NCBI GenBank assembly: GCA_015709715.1 | Contig: CP054184.1 | Location: 3,829,001 to 3,893,000, forward strand | DNA length: 64,000 bases | DNA from: Nitrospira sp. | GTDB lineage: Bacteria > Nitrospirota > Nitrospiria > Nitrospirales > Nitrospiraceae | Direction of reading: 5' to 3' | Shown here: piece by piece, positions 35,339-43,622 of the stretch | Numbering within the stretch: the stretch's first letter is position 1 | How the letters are laid out: every line of letters begins with the position of its first letter | Notes under the pieces: generated by a model | What the model was told of the DNA's origin: nothing | What the model saw: only the letters and a program-made list of their open reading frames with translations | The model's database searches: none | Made by a program: the position numbers and the translations under genes

Positions 35339-36220
35339 CTAGGGCGTCGTCACGCTTCGCAATGTGGGGCTTGCCGGCGGGCCAGGAGGCTGATCTGAGG
35401 AATTGCCGCCTCCAGGAATTGAGATGTGGAGATGATCAATAAAGTGACTCCAATCAACCGTTGGCATGGGATTGACAGTACCATCCCAGGTTTCTGACCA
35501 GACCCATTCATTAATGCCAAGGGAAGCGACATTCATGTTCGTATAATTTCCTGCCTGGACACCATTGACCCACCACCGTACGATTCCGTCTCTGGAGGTA
35601 TTCGTGGTACTGGCCTTGATATAGGCTTCAATTTTCGTCCATGCGCCGACCGTTAGAATCCCTGGTCCGACATTAGGGAAACATGCCAACCCCATATCTA
35701 ACGAGCACGTATGGCTATTGTCCAAGTTTGCACTATTATGGCTGTAAATTAATAGACCAGTTCCACCATTTAGAGCTGCGTTGTTGAATAAGAAGACCCC
35801 ATTATTTTGTGGACCTCGAATAAAAAAGAGTTTATTGCCGACTTGACGGCCTTGGAATTGTGAATTAGTTTTCCACATTAACCCCACATACATCTGACGA
35901 TGGACTTGCGGTGTTACGTAATTGAGCTGCATCCCGCCCGCTGAATTACCGGCATAAATAGTAGATTGCACTACATTTGTTGCTGAGACAGGAGCAGCTG
36001 AATCAGAGACGATTCTAGATGATGAATAGGCATCCAGAATTCCGCATCCGCTCACACTGTTGAACGGGCAATCCAGTACCACACTGGCTCCCGTTGGCTC
36101 ATTCGTCCATACACCCGCGCTGTAACTCGACAGCGGGTTCAGAATGGGCGTCCATGTGATTATTAGCACCATGAATACCATCCATCCTCTCGATGTCTGC
36201 GATGCGGAGTTGTCTTCCAT
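35339..36220 (-). CDS. Secreted jelly-roll (concanavalin A-like) protein, polysaccharide-lyase-like
   Basis: 293 residues. The N-terminus RGWMVFMVLIITWTPILNPLSSYSAG looks like a signal peptide with cleavage near Ala-Gly, so export is likely. The rest is beta-rich with RQMYVGLMWKTNSQFQG, NKLFFIRG, GAWTKIEAYIKAST, GIVRWWVNGVQAGNYTN and HFIDHLHISIPGGG. This resembles the LamG/heparin-lyase-I jelly-roll class. No catalytic set can be named. It ends in a Pro-rich tail without a PEP-CTERM or LPXTG motif. It is on the strand opposite to the cluster; a role in binding or trimming the exported glycan is inference. Confidence 0.6.
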   Translation of the reverse strand: MEDNSASQTSRGWMVFMVLIITWTPILNPLSSYSAGVWTNEPTGASVVLDCPFNSVSGCGILDAYSSSRIVSDSAAPVSATNVVQSTIYAGNSAGGMQLNYVTPQVHRQMYVGLMWKTNSQFQGRQVGNKLFFIRGPQNNGVFLFNNAALNGGTGLLIYSHNSANLDNSHTCSLDMGLACFPNVGPGILTVGAWTKIEAYIKASTTNTSRDGIVRWWVNGVQAGNYTNMNVASLGINEWVWSETWDGTVNPMPTVDWSHFIDHLHISIPGGGNSSDQPPGPPASPTLRSVTTP

Positions 36221-36556
36221 GATTAGTCTCCCAGTCGGATGTGGACACTCTATTGGTGTGTCAGCAGATGTAGGGCTTACTGTCGACGTGATTTCTCTAG
36301 CAGTGAAAAAGCCTCAATGGGCCGGCTCGATTAGAAAGTTGTAGGGCATAAATCGAGCAAGTTATGTGCCATCGAGTGCCTCACATTACAACAGGACCGA
36401 GAACCATGCAAATGCTTCGAAGTTAAGGAGTCACTTGTTCGTTAACCCTCTACCGGTTTGAAGTCTCGTCTTGGCTTGGTATTTGCCCTGTGGTCTTCAG
36501 AGGTCAGTGTGGAACAAAATCGTTACCTCTGAGCTAAGGTTTTTGCAGAGAGAACG
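36221..36556. other. Gene-free stretch between two minus-strand genes
   Basis: No convincing coding region is seen in these 336 bases. The right side carries copies of a short inverted element: CAGAGGT at 36498-36504, ACCTCTGAG at 36535-36543 and CTCAGAGGT at 36577-36585, the last inside the acyltransferase 3' end. The rest should hold the promoter of the secreted jelly-roll gene, but no good -35/-10 pair could be fixed by eye. Confidence 0.5.
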
Positions 36557-36585
36557 TCATTTGTTCCTCAGAGGTGTAGCGGCGG
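36535..36585 (-). terminator. Possible terminator hairpin of the acyltransferase gene
   Basis: ACCTCTGAG (36535-36543) and CTCAGAGGT (36577-36585) are perfect 9-base inverted repeats flanking the stop codon of the minus-strand acyltransferase gene. Reading the minus strand, the stem is followed by AACGATTTTGTT, which is fairly T-rich. The 33-base loop is long, so the assignment is tentative. A third copy of CAGAGGT at 36498 could form a competing stem. Confidence 0.35.
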
Positions 36586-37777
36586 TATGCGGTTCCGGAT
36601 GTTTATGCGAGCGGTAAAGCGCTTGGCTGCGGGGGACTACATGGCTAGGTAACAGACGAGCACTATCCTGCGCTGGGTGGTCTTTGGATACTTCCTTATC
36701 GCGTAACGAATGAATATATCGTTTTCTGTGCCGAAGAAATGGCGACTCAATATATCGAAAGCTGAAATGCCCTAACGCGACCATGAGTAGGAAGAAAAAC
36801 AGCGCCCAGGCGAGAGCCACATAGAAATTCGTGAGGCTCATGATGTGCTGATCAATGAATCGAGCCGCTCGAAACACAAGATTATAGTGAATGAGATAGA
36901 TGGAGTAAGAATAGGCACCTGCATACCCTAGGTACTTGGAAAAGCCTCTGCTAGGTGGAGAGAAGGAGCTATCGTACCAGGCAATGGCGACCGCATAACT
37001 CGCACCCTCTATCGTAGGCAGAAGGACCCAAAGACTGCTGGGAGAGGGATATGCTGGAGCAGCCATAAATCCCCCCAGCGCATTGAAATATGCGTAGAAG
37101 CCTGCGAACGATCCCAGCCAAAGAACGACCATTCCATGGCGATGCGCGAGGTGTAGTCGAAATTGAAATGCCAACATTCCCAAAACGAATTGGTCGATAC
37201 GTCCGATGATGGTCCAATATGCCAATGTCTGAACCTCGCCTGTACTTTGATGCATGATGGTACGAAATGCGATGGAAAGCAGTAGCACCGATGCAGGTAA
37301 CCACCGGGAGTGTCTGAGCATCCATAATAAGAGAGGAAGGATGAGATAGTAGTGAAACTCGACGGTAATGGACCAGCCACCATTGGGCAGAGTAGGCAAC
37401 AGGATTCCGGATGTCACGGTCTGCAGGAACGCACTCGGACTAGTCTTTCCCATAACAATGAGGTAGAGCCCGCTCGCTGCCGTGACGACTGTAAGTAGCG
37501 GCAGAAGGCGAAGTGCGCGGTTCCACAAGAAGGCTTTGTAGTCGATGGTTTTCCCATTCAGAAGCTTCGCAAATAGATAGCCGCTGAGGGTCATGAACAG
37601 TGCGACCCCAGTGTGTCCTTCATCGAAGAGGGAGAGCAGGAAAAGGTTCGGTGAGTAGTCAAAAGCGATGGGGAATCCGGTCGAGCCGTGAATGAAATGC
37701 CATGTGACAACTAAAAGCGCAGCGATCGCCCGTACATGATCCAAAGCGAGGTAGTGTTGTCCAGTTGAGGACTGCAT
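36557..37777 (-). CDS. Acyltransferase-3 family membrane protein (OafA/YrhL-like)
   Basis: 406 residues with about ten hydrophobic segments. The N-terminal YLALDHVRAIAALLVVTWHFIHG carries the catalytic-type His of the acyltransferase-3 family. HTGVALFMTLSGYLFAKLL and FLWNRALRLLPLL with the conserved Arg follow. These enzymes transfer an acyl group, usually acetyl, to a sugar hydroxyl across the inner membrane. It stands alone on the minus strand beside the glycan cluster, so it probably O-acetylates the polymer. The soluble C-terminal ~45 residues are unrelated to the membrane domain. Confidence 0.87.
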   Translation of the reverse strand: MQSSTGQHYLALDHVRAIAALLVVTWHFIHGSTGFPIAFDYSPNLFLLSLFDEGHTGVALFMTLSGYLFAKLLNGKTIDYKAFLWNRALRLLPLLTVVTAASGLYLIVMGKTSPSAFLQTVTSGILLPTLPNGGWSITVEFHYYLILPLLLWMLRHSRWLPASVLLLSIAFRTIMHQSTGEVQTLAYWTIIGRIDQFVLGMLAFQFRLHLAHRHGMVVLWLGSFAGFYAYFNALGGFMAAPAYPSPSSLWVLLPTIEGASYAVAIAWYDSSFSPPSRGFSKYLGYAGAYSYSIYLIHYNLVFRAARFIDQHIMSLTNFYVALAWALFFFLLMVALGHFSFRYIESPFLRHRKRYIHSLRDKEVSKDHPAQDSARLLPSHVVPRSQALYRSHKHPEPHTAATPLRNK

Positions 37778-37999
37778 GTGCGTTTGGACTCAATGACCCA
37801 TTTGGGGCGAAGTAGCTTCCCTAGTTTCAGAGACTAGGTGTGTGGTGATTTGAGCGAAGCATATGTAGCCTAGTTGGGCTACGGCGGCAGGGGCGAAAAC
37901 AGAATCACGTATAGCTTTTCGTGGGTCTCAAGGTCAACGGTAATCTCGCCTCATTGAGTGGTGATTGGAGCGTTCGCCCCTAACTCTCACCAGAAATCG

Positions 38000-38028
38000 T
38001 TGACGGATTAGACGTATTCTGCCATTCT
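38000..38028 (+). promoter_or_regulatory. Putative sigma-70-type promoter of the UDP-sugar dehydrogenase gene
   Basis: TTGACG (38000-38005) followed after 17 bases by CATTCT (38023-38028) lies about 48 bases upstream of the chosen ATG at 38076. The -35 is close to consensus and the -10 is weak. The rest of the 298-base divergent region (37778-38075) shows no gene. Confidence 0.4.
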
Positions 38029-38075
38029 TTTTTACGCGTCGGCCAGGCGCAATGTCGAGCGACGAAGGGAGTGAC

Positions 38076-39371
38076 ATGCCAAAGAAGACTCAGCGACAGA
38101 TTGCAGTGGTGGGGTTGGGCTACGTCGGATTGCCGATCGCCGTCGCGTTCGGCAAGTACACAGCAGTGATCGGGTTTGATATCAATAAGACCAAGGTCGA
38201 TGAGCTGAGAAAGGGGGTTGATCGGACGGGTGAAGTGTCCTCGCAGGATCTCAAAGCCAGCCGCGTTCGATACACATCGGAGCCCAGTGATCTGAAGGCT
38301 GCAGACTTTATCATTGTCGCAGTCCCGACCCCGATTAATGAGGCCCTTCAGCCTGATCTGACCGCCCTGAAGAAGGCCTCCGAGCTGATTGGAGCGAACC
38401 TTGCCTCCGGTGCCATTGTCGTATACGAGTCGACGGTCTACCCCGGTGCGACGGAAGAGGATTGCCTGCCGATTCTTGAAAAGGCATCCGGCCTCAAGAG
38501 CGGCATCGACTTCAAAATCGGATACTCCCCGGAGCGTATTAATCCCGGTGATAAGGAACACACTCTCGAGCGCATCATTAAAGTGGTGTCGGCGCAGGAC
38601 GAAGAGTCTTTGGAAATCGTCGCCCAAACCTATGCACTCGTGGTGAAGGCCGGGATCCATCGGGCATCCAGCATCAAGGTGGCGGAAGCGGCGAAGGTTA
38701 TTGAAAATACACAGCGGGATCTCAACATCGCCCTGATGAACGAGTTGGCCCTCATTTTCCATCGTCTGGGCATCGACACCAAGTCGGTACTTGAGGCGGC
38801 TGGTACCAAGTGGAACTTCCTGAAGTTCAATCCCGGGCTGGTAGGAGGCCATTGTATCGGCGTCGACCCCTATTATTTGACTGCCAAGGCGGAGTCGGTG
38901 GGGTATCATCCACAGGTTATTTTGGCCGGTCGGCGCATCAATAATAGTATGGGGAAATATGTCGCCGAACAGACCATGAAACTCTTAAGCCAGGTGGAAC
39001 GCCCGGTGAGTGATCTGAAAGTCGCCGTGCTCGGGTTAACTTTCAAAGAAAACGTCCCGGATTTGCGTAACAGCCGCGTTCCAGACATCGTGAACGAGTT
39101 GAAGGAATATGGCATTCAGGTCATGGTTCACGATCCGCTGGCGGAGCCGGAAGAAGCCGTTGGGGAATATGGCCTGCGATTGTCTTTGTGGGATCAACTC
39201 AAACAATTGGACGGCATCATTTTGGCTGTGGCGCATCGCGAATACCTGCAGATGGGGGTGCAGGAGTTGCTCCGGCCGCTACGCAAGCAGCGCAACAATG
39301 TGGTGGTCGATGTGAAGAGTGTCTTGACTCCCGATGCCTTGCCGGGATCAGTGAAGTATTGGAGGTTGTAA
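38076..39371 (+). CDS. UDP-N-acetylhexosamine 6-dehydrogenase, TviB/WbpO type
   Basis: About 431 residues from the ATG preceded by AAGGGA; an in-frame ATG at 38052 adds eight residues. QIAVVGLGYVGLPIAVAFG is the NAD-binding loop. YESTVYPGATEEDCLP, KIGYSPERINPGDKEH and the catalytic Cys260 in GGHCIGVDPYYL are hallmarks of the TviB/WbpO branch, rather than UDP-glucose dehydrogenase. The enzyme oxidises C6 of a UDP-HexNAc to the uronate using two NAD+. Together with WecB it could make an acidic N-acetyl sugar; the exact substrate is not readable. Confidence 0.88.
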   Translation: MPKKTQRQIAVVGLGYVGLPIAVAFGKYTAVIGFDINKTKVDELRKGVDRTGEVSSQDLKASRVRYTSEPSDLKAADFIIVAVPTPINEALQPDLTALKKASELIGANLASGAIVVYESTVYPGATEEDCLPILEKASGLKSGIDFKIGYSPERINPGDKEHTLERIIKVVSAQDEESLEIVAQTYALVVKAGIHRASSIKVAEAAKVIENTQRDLNIALMNELALIFHRLGIDTKSVLEAAGTKWNFLKFNPGLVGGHCIGVDPYYLTAKAESVGYHPQVILAGRRINNSMGKYVAEQTMKLLSQVERPVSDLKVAVLGLTFKENVPDLRNSRVPDIVNELKEYGIQVMVHDPLAEPEEAVGEYGLRLSLWDQLKQLDGIILAVAHREYLQMGVQELLRPLRKQRNNVVVDVKSVLTPDALPGSVKYWRL

Positions 39372-39472
39372 CCGTCTGCCGGTGGAACCCGAAGGAGTCT
39401 CCAACATCTTTCTCTCCCGACTGTCTGCTGAAGTCTCGTCGATCCGCCCGTTCCTCCAGGTGTCAGTGGCCT

Positions 39473-39557
39473 GATCCGGCGTCCTAGGGGTTTCCTTGGG
39501 AGCCGGATCGAGAAGCCCTTGCATTAAGGCCCAACCTCGTTTCTACCGAAAGAGGTT
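39473..39557. promoter_or_regulatory. Two consecutive hairpin-forming sequences ahead of the secretion operon
   Basis: The first hairpin pairs GATCCGGC (39473-39480) with GCCGGATC (39502-39509), extended inward by partly paired TCCTAGG/CCTTGGGA. The second pairs AACCTCGTTTC with GAAAGAGGTT (39533-39557) around the loop TACC, with one bulged G. Neither has a T-tract. They may end the dehydrogenase transcript or form a leader for the secretin gene. The 255-base gap 39372-39626 otherwise shows no gene. Confidence 0.45.
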
Positions 39558-39626
39558 CGAGAAAGGGCTCCTTCGCGTGTTGTGCCATGCGAGAAACCAA
39601 TTGTTGCATCTAATTGAGTTTGATAT

Positions 39627-42038
39627 ATGAGAGAGGTTGCAAACTTGCTGATCAGATCTATGGGTTCCTCCCTCTGCGCGGCCCGTCTTGCCGACAGCCG
39701 TTGGTTTCACGCCACTCCGTTCCTCACCCTTGCAGGTATAGGCGGAGCTCTCTTGTTCAGCGCCTGCGGCACCTTCAACTCTCCGGATGTGAAACGGGGC
39801 GATCAGCATCTGGCTGCCGGGAATTGGGAGGAGGCGAGCGTTGCCTATCGACAGGCGCTGAAGGACGATCCATTTGAACCCTCCTTGCAGAACAAATATG
39901 CCATCGCTAGAGAGCGAGCGGCGGCCATGCACGAAGAGCGGGGCCGGCAGTTGCTCAAGGAGCGTCAGCTGGAATCGGCCGCCGACGAGTTCAAACGCGC
40001 GTTGACGATTGAACCGACGAGCAAGGAACATGAGTCAGGGTTGACGGAGGCTCTGCGTCTCAAGGAGGCTCGGGATCGGTTTCGTGAGGCGGAACGTTTA
40101 GCTGAATTAGGGCGGCTCAGCGAGGCCATGGAGGGATATCGGCGCGCCGTCGAACTCGATCCCTCGTTCAAGGAGGCGCTGGAAGGGGTTGCGCGACTCT
40201 CGGAACTCCAACACGCGACCGATCGTGACGACCGCCAAAAGCAGCCCGTCACCCTGCAATTTCGAAATGCCGGTTTGAAAGAAGTGCTGGAAGCGCTGGG
40301 CAAAGCTGCGCGGGTCAACTTCGTGTTCGACAAGGATGTGCGGAACGACCCGGTCACCGTGTCGCTGGAAGACAAGCCGTTCGATGAGGCCTTGACGTTG
40401 GTGCTGAACAGCAACAGTTTGTTCGCGCAAAAGGCCGGTCCGGCTCTGTTCATTATCAGCCCCAACACCAAGCAGAAACAGGAACAGTACCAGGATTTGA
40501 TGATCCGGACCTTCTACCTCTCGTCGGCGAAGGCCAAGGACATGGTGGCGCTCCTCAAAACGATGTTGGACGTGAAGCATATTCACGGCAATGAAGCGCT
40601 GAATACGATTGTGGTGCGAGACCAACCCGAAAAAGTGGAATTGGCGGAGAAGATCATTCAAGCGAATGATCGCGAGGATTCGGAGGTGCTGTTCGATGTG
40701 GAAGTGCTGGAGGTCAACAGGACGGTTGATCAGACCTATGGCTTGTCCTATCCGAAGCAGATCGCGGGAGCTCTGATCCCGCCCGGATTCGCCGGAACGA
40801 TCGCCGGAGACATCGCCCAACAATTGACCTATCGGAACCTTGCGAGTCTGGGCAAGGACAGCTACCTGTTCAAACTGCCGACCAACGTGCAGTTGGATTT
40901 TTTCAAGCAGGTCACCGACGCCAAGACTCTGGCGGCTCCGAAGGTGCGTGTCATCAACAACAAGAAAGCCGAGGTCAACATCGGCGACAAACAGCCGATC
41001 CTGCTCTCGACCACCAACGTCCTGCCGGGGCAGGCCGCGACCGGAGCCGTGCCCACCACCTCGACCGTGACCTCCATCGAGTTCCGCGATACCGGCGTCA
41101 AGTTGACGGTGGAGCCTAATATCCATCTAGGGAATGAACTCTCGCTCAAGATGAAGATCGAGGTCATTCGGTTGGGAGATCAGGTGCTTCTGCAGGCCTC
41201 GCCGCCGATCACGCAGTTCAAATTCGGCAACCGATCGGCTGAAACGATGTTGAATGTGCGTGATGGAGAAACCATCGTGCTGGGAGGCTTGCTCCAGGAG
41301 GAAGACCGGCGAACGAAGGTGACTATTCCATGGATCGGGGACATCCCCATCCTTGGCAATCTGCTGAGCTCGTTCAAGACCCAGCGGGTCACGACGGAAG
41401 TGATCTTGACCATCACTCCCCATATCGTCAACCCGATGCGTCCTCCGAGCGTGCAAGCGCAGGCGTTCTGGTCGGGGACCGAGTCCGTTTATGCCACGTC
41501 GCCCTTGTTCGCGCCGCAGCCGAAAAAGGTTTCCGCACGTGTGCCTGCCGCCGGCGAGGCAGGCACCGTCTATCAGAAAAGCTCCGCGAAGAAGTCAAAG
41601 GGAGAAGCGTCCGTGCTGGAGCCCATTCCCTTATCCTTGGCCTTGACCATTCAACCGGCGGATACGGTGGTTCAGGTGGGAAAGGAGTTCCACCTCGACG
41701 TCATGGCGAAACATGTTCAGGGACTGGATACGGAAACCTTTACCTTGGACTTTGATCCGCAGGTCATCGAGTTTCGAGAAGCTGCGGAAGGGGAAGTGTT
41801 AGGCACCGAAGGTGGAAAGGCGGCCGTAGCCGTGGCCTCCCAGTCACCTGACGGGGTGGTGGAATTACGTCTGCACCGGTCCGCGACTGCGACGAAGGAA
41901 GACGGCCGCCTCCTCCGGCTTACGTTGATGGCCAAGGCTCCTGGGGTGACACCCTTGCGTCTCCAAGCCACAAAGCGAGATGGCGTCGGCACATCCGAGG
42001 GCATGGGCGAAGCCAAAGGAGTGGTGAGGGTGCGGTGA
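39627..42038 (+). CDS. TPR-secretin-cohesin fusion lipoprotein (GspD/PilQ-like outer membrane channel)
   Basis: 803 residues. A hydrophobic stretch ends in LLFSAC47, a plausible lipobox, though ~30 residues precede it; ATG 39660 is an alternative start. Residues ~50-195 are TPR-like helices (HLAAGNWEEASVAYRQALKDDP). From ~206 come an STN domain (LQFRNAGLKEVLEALGKAARVNFVFD) and an N1 domain. The secretin core follows (PKVRVINNKKAEVNIGDKQPI, IVLGGLLQEEDRRTKVTIPWIGDIPILGNLL). Residues ~667-800 form a cohesin-like domain (LTIQPADTVVQVGKEFHLDV). It should form the outer-membrane pore of the machine encoded downstream. The C-terminal cohesin is unusual for GspD. Its stop overlaps the next GTG. Confidence 0.88.
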   Translation: MREVANLLIRSMGSSLCAARLADSRWFHATPFLTLAGIGGALLFSACGTFNSPDVKRGDQHLAAGNWEEASVAYRQALKDDPFEPSLQNKYAIARERAAAMHEERGRQLLKERQLESAADEFKRALTIEPTSKEHESGLTEALRLKEARDRFREAERLAELGRLSEAMEGYRRAVELDPSFKEALEGVARLSELQHATDRDDRQKQPVTLQFRNAGLKEVLEALGKAARVNFVFDKDVRNDPVTVSLEDKPFDEALTLVLNSNSLFAQKAGPALFIISPNTKQKQEQYQDLMIRTFYLSSAKAKDMVALLKTMLDVKHIHGNEALNTIVVRDQPEKVELAEKIIQANDREDSEVLFDVEVLEVNRTVDQTYGLSYPKQIAGALIPPGFAGTIAGDIAQQLTYRNLASLGKDSYLFKLPTNVQLDFFKQVTDAKTLAAPKVRVINNKKAEVNIGDKQPILLSTTNVLPGQAATGAVPTTSTVTSIEFRDTGVKLTVEPNIHLGNELSLKMKIEVIRLGDQVLLQASPPITQFKFGNRSAETMLNVRDGETIVLGGLLQEEDRRTKVTIPWIGDIPILGNLLSSFKTQRVTTEVILTITPHIVNPMRPPSVQAQAFWSGTESVYATSPLFAPQPKKVSARVPAAGEAGTVYQKSSAKKSKGEASVLEPIPLSLALTIQPADTVVQVGKEFHLDVMAKHVQGLDTETFTLDFDPQVIEFREAAEGEVLGTEGGKAAVAVASQSPDGVVELRLHRSATATKEDGRLLRLTLMAKAPGVTPLRLQATKRDGVGTSEGMGEAKGVVRVR

Positions 42039-42541
42039 AACAGTCCGGCGTCACCCTGCTTGAACTGCTCGTCACCCTGACCATCCTCACGATTCTTGCC
42101 TCGGTGGCGCTGCCCTTTACCAAGGTGTCCGCCAAACGGACGAAAGAGATCGAACTCCGGCAAAACCTGCGCATCATTCGAGCGGCCATCGATACCTTCC
42201 ATCTGGAATGGGCGCGAGACGGAGATACGCTCACCGGTCCGGCCTGTGTCAAGAATCGGTTGAGCTGCAAAGATGTGACCGGTCCCTATGGATATCCGAA
42301 ATCCTTGGACGTGCTTCTCGGTATCAAGCTGACGGGGGAGCAAGCCAGCATCAAGGGGACGACAGTGAAGCGATATCTGCGCTCGATTCCCCCGGATCCC
42401 ATGACGGGATCGCCGACGTGGCAGCTGCGTTGTTATCGGGATCCGGCCGGCGTAAAAGATTGGTGTGGAGAAGATGTCTACGATGTGTCGACACCCAGCC
42501 AAGAGGTCGCGCTTGATGGGACAAAGTACCGAGACTGGTAG
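42035..42541 (+). CDS. Type II secretion/type IV pilus-like pseudopilin
   Basis: 168 residues from a GTG overlapping the previous stop. A five-residue leader ends in Gly5, followed by VTLLELLVTLTILTILASVALP. This is a prepilin peptidase site with Glu at +5, although +1 is Val rather than Phe. The globular part contains paired Cys (GPACVKNRLSCKD, RCYRDPAGVKDWC) that may form disulfides, and a Pro-rich PPDPMTGSPTWQ strand shared with the next gene. Minor pseudopilin of the secretion pseudopilus. Confidence 0.87.
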   Translation: MKQSGVTLLELLVTLTILTILASVALPFTKVSAKRTKEIELRQNLRIIRAAIDTFHLEWARDGDTLTGPACVKNRLSCKDVTGPYGYPKSLDVLLGIKLTGEQASIKGTTVKRYLRSIPPDPMTGSPTWQLRCYRDPAGVKDWCGEDVYDVSTPSQEVALDGTKYRDW

Positions 42542-42923
42542 AACCGTCTCGGCGCTGGCTTCGTCCCAGGGTTTTACGATCATTGAATTGATGATCGTGG
42601 TCACCATTGTGGGTATCTTGGCCACCTTGGCAGTCCCCTCCTATCAAGCCGCCATTATCAAGGCCAAGGAAGGCGCGTTGCGGCAGGATTTGTTTTCGCT
42701 GCGCGACGTTATCGATCAACATCGGGCCGATAAAGGGAAATATCCGGATTCGATCGCGGCCTTGGTATCTGCCGGTTATCTGCGTCGTGTTCCCACGGAC
42801 CCCATGACCGGATCGGCTGACAGTTGGCAGGAAATGGTGAATGAGACGGAGGAGGGGATGGTCGACGTCTTCTCCGGGTCCGATTTAGTCGGCACCAACG
42901 GAGTTCCTTACAACCAATGGTAA
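42516..42923 (+). CDS. GspG-like pseudopilin
   Basis: About 135 residues from ATG 42516 (AGAGG ten bases upstream); it overlaps the previous gene by 26 bases. An in-frame start at 42465 would overlap more. The leader ends at Gly19, then FTIIELMIVVTIVGILATLAVPSYQ with Phe at +1 and Glu at +5. RVPTDPMTGSADSWQ and the short C-terminus resemble the GspG fold. Probably co-assembled with the preceding pseudopilin. Confidence 0.87.
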   Translation: MGQSTETGRTVSALASSQGFTIIELMIVVTIVGILATLAVPSYQAAIIKAKEGALRQDLFSLRDVIDQHRADKGKYPDSIAALVSAGYLRRVPTDPMTGSADSWQEMVNETEEGMVDVFSGSDLVGTNGVPYNQW

Positions 42924-43585
42924 TGGCTATGTATACCCTGATGCGGCTGCCTCGTTCTTTCGCCCGTCGCTCCGTCAGCCTTCGATTCGGCTGGTGCGTG
43001 GCGAGTATATTGCTCGTACCGATCTGGGGGGGCTGCGCTCGAATGGAGACGGTTCCTGATGCGAAGCCGTCCGATCTCCAGGTCACCGTCGATCAACTGA
43101 AAATCGCAGTTCGCGATGCGCAACGCACGGCCGCCGACTTGCGGGCGGAGTTGGACGGACAACGGCAACAGTTGGCTGAGGTGGAACTGGAGCGGGCGCG
43201 ACTTCAAGGGATGTTGCGCGAGACGGAACGGCGCTTGACGGAGGCACGCCAGATTATCGAGTTGCAACGAGAGGAACTCGCTTCTGCGCGAACGGAGCGG
43301 GAACGCATGGCGCACGCGCTCCGCTCTCTTCCTGCCAAACCGAGGCAGGCGTCGACGGGAGCGTTACCGCAGGCGCACAGTACCCACCCGGAGTCGATTC
43401 CTCGAACGATTACGATTCAGGCAGGGGACACCTTATGGGATCTTTCGCGTCGTCATAACGTAAGTATGGAAACTCTCCGTGTGCTGAATGGATTGCGGGA
43501 TAGTCGCCTCTTGACCGGTCGGAAGCTCCGCTTGCCGGATCCTCCCTCATCGGAATCGACCACCGTACCGGCGGTGGCCCAATAG
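42923..43585 (+). CDS. LysM-domain coiled-coil lipoprotein
   Basis: About 220 residues; the ATG forms a TAATG overlap with the previous stop, and ATG 42917 is an alternative. A signal peptide ends in a lipobox-like IWGGC. The middle (~55-140) is a heptad-rich coiled coil (DQLKIAVRDAQRTAADLRAELDGQ). The C-terminus carries one LysM motif (TITIQAGDTLWDLSRRHNVSMETLRVLNGL), which binds peptidoglycan. It may tether or position the secretion machine at the cell wall. Its place between pseudopilin and gspF supports this, as inference. Confidence 0.83.
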   Translation: MAMYTLMRLPRSFARRSVSLRFGWCVASILLVPIWGGCARMETVPDAKPSDLQVTVDQLKIAVRDAQRTAADLRAELDGQRQQLAEVELERARLQGMLRETERRLTEARQIIELQREELASARTERERMAHALRSLPAKPRQASTGALPQAHSTHPESIPRTITIQAGDTLWDLSRRHNVSMETLRVLNGLRDSRLLTGRKLRLPDPPSSESTTVPAVAQ

Positions 43586-43622
43586 GCCGGCTGTCGAGAG
43601 ACCTGTTTCATCGATCGCACCC

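Noticed and set aside
35339-36220. PEP-CTERM sorting signal in the secreted jelly-roll protein
   Set aside because: The cluster has exosortase-associated gene types, but the C-terminus (ending LRSVTTP) has no PEP motif, membrane helix or basic tail.
37980-38909. Minus-strand open frame of 309 codons
   Set aside because: Antisense to the UDP-sugar dehydrogenase gene, which is strongly supported.
40107-41126. Minus-strand open frame of 339 codons
   Set aside because: Complement of the secretin gene; composition artefact rich in His, Arg and Gln.
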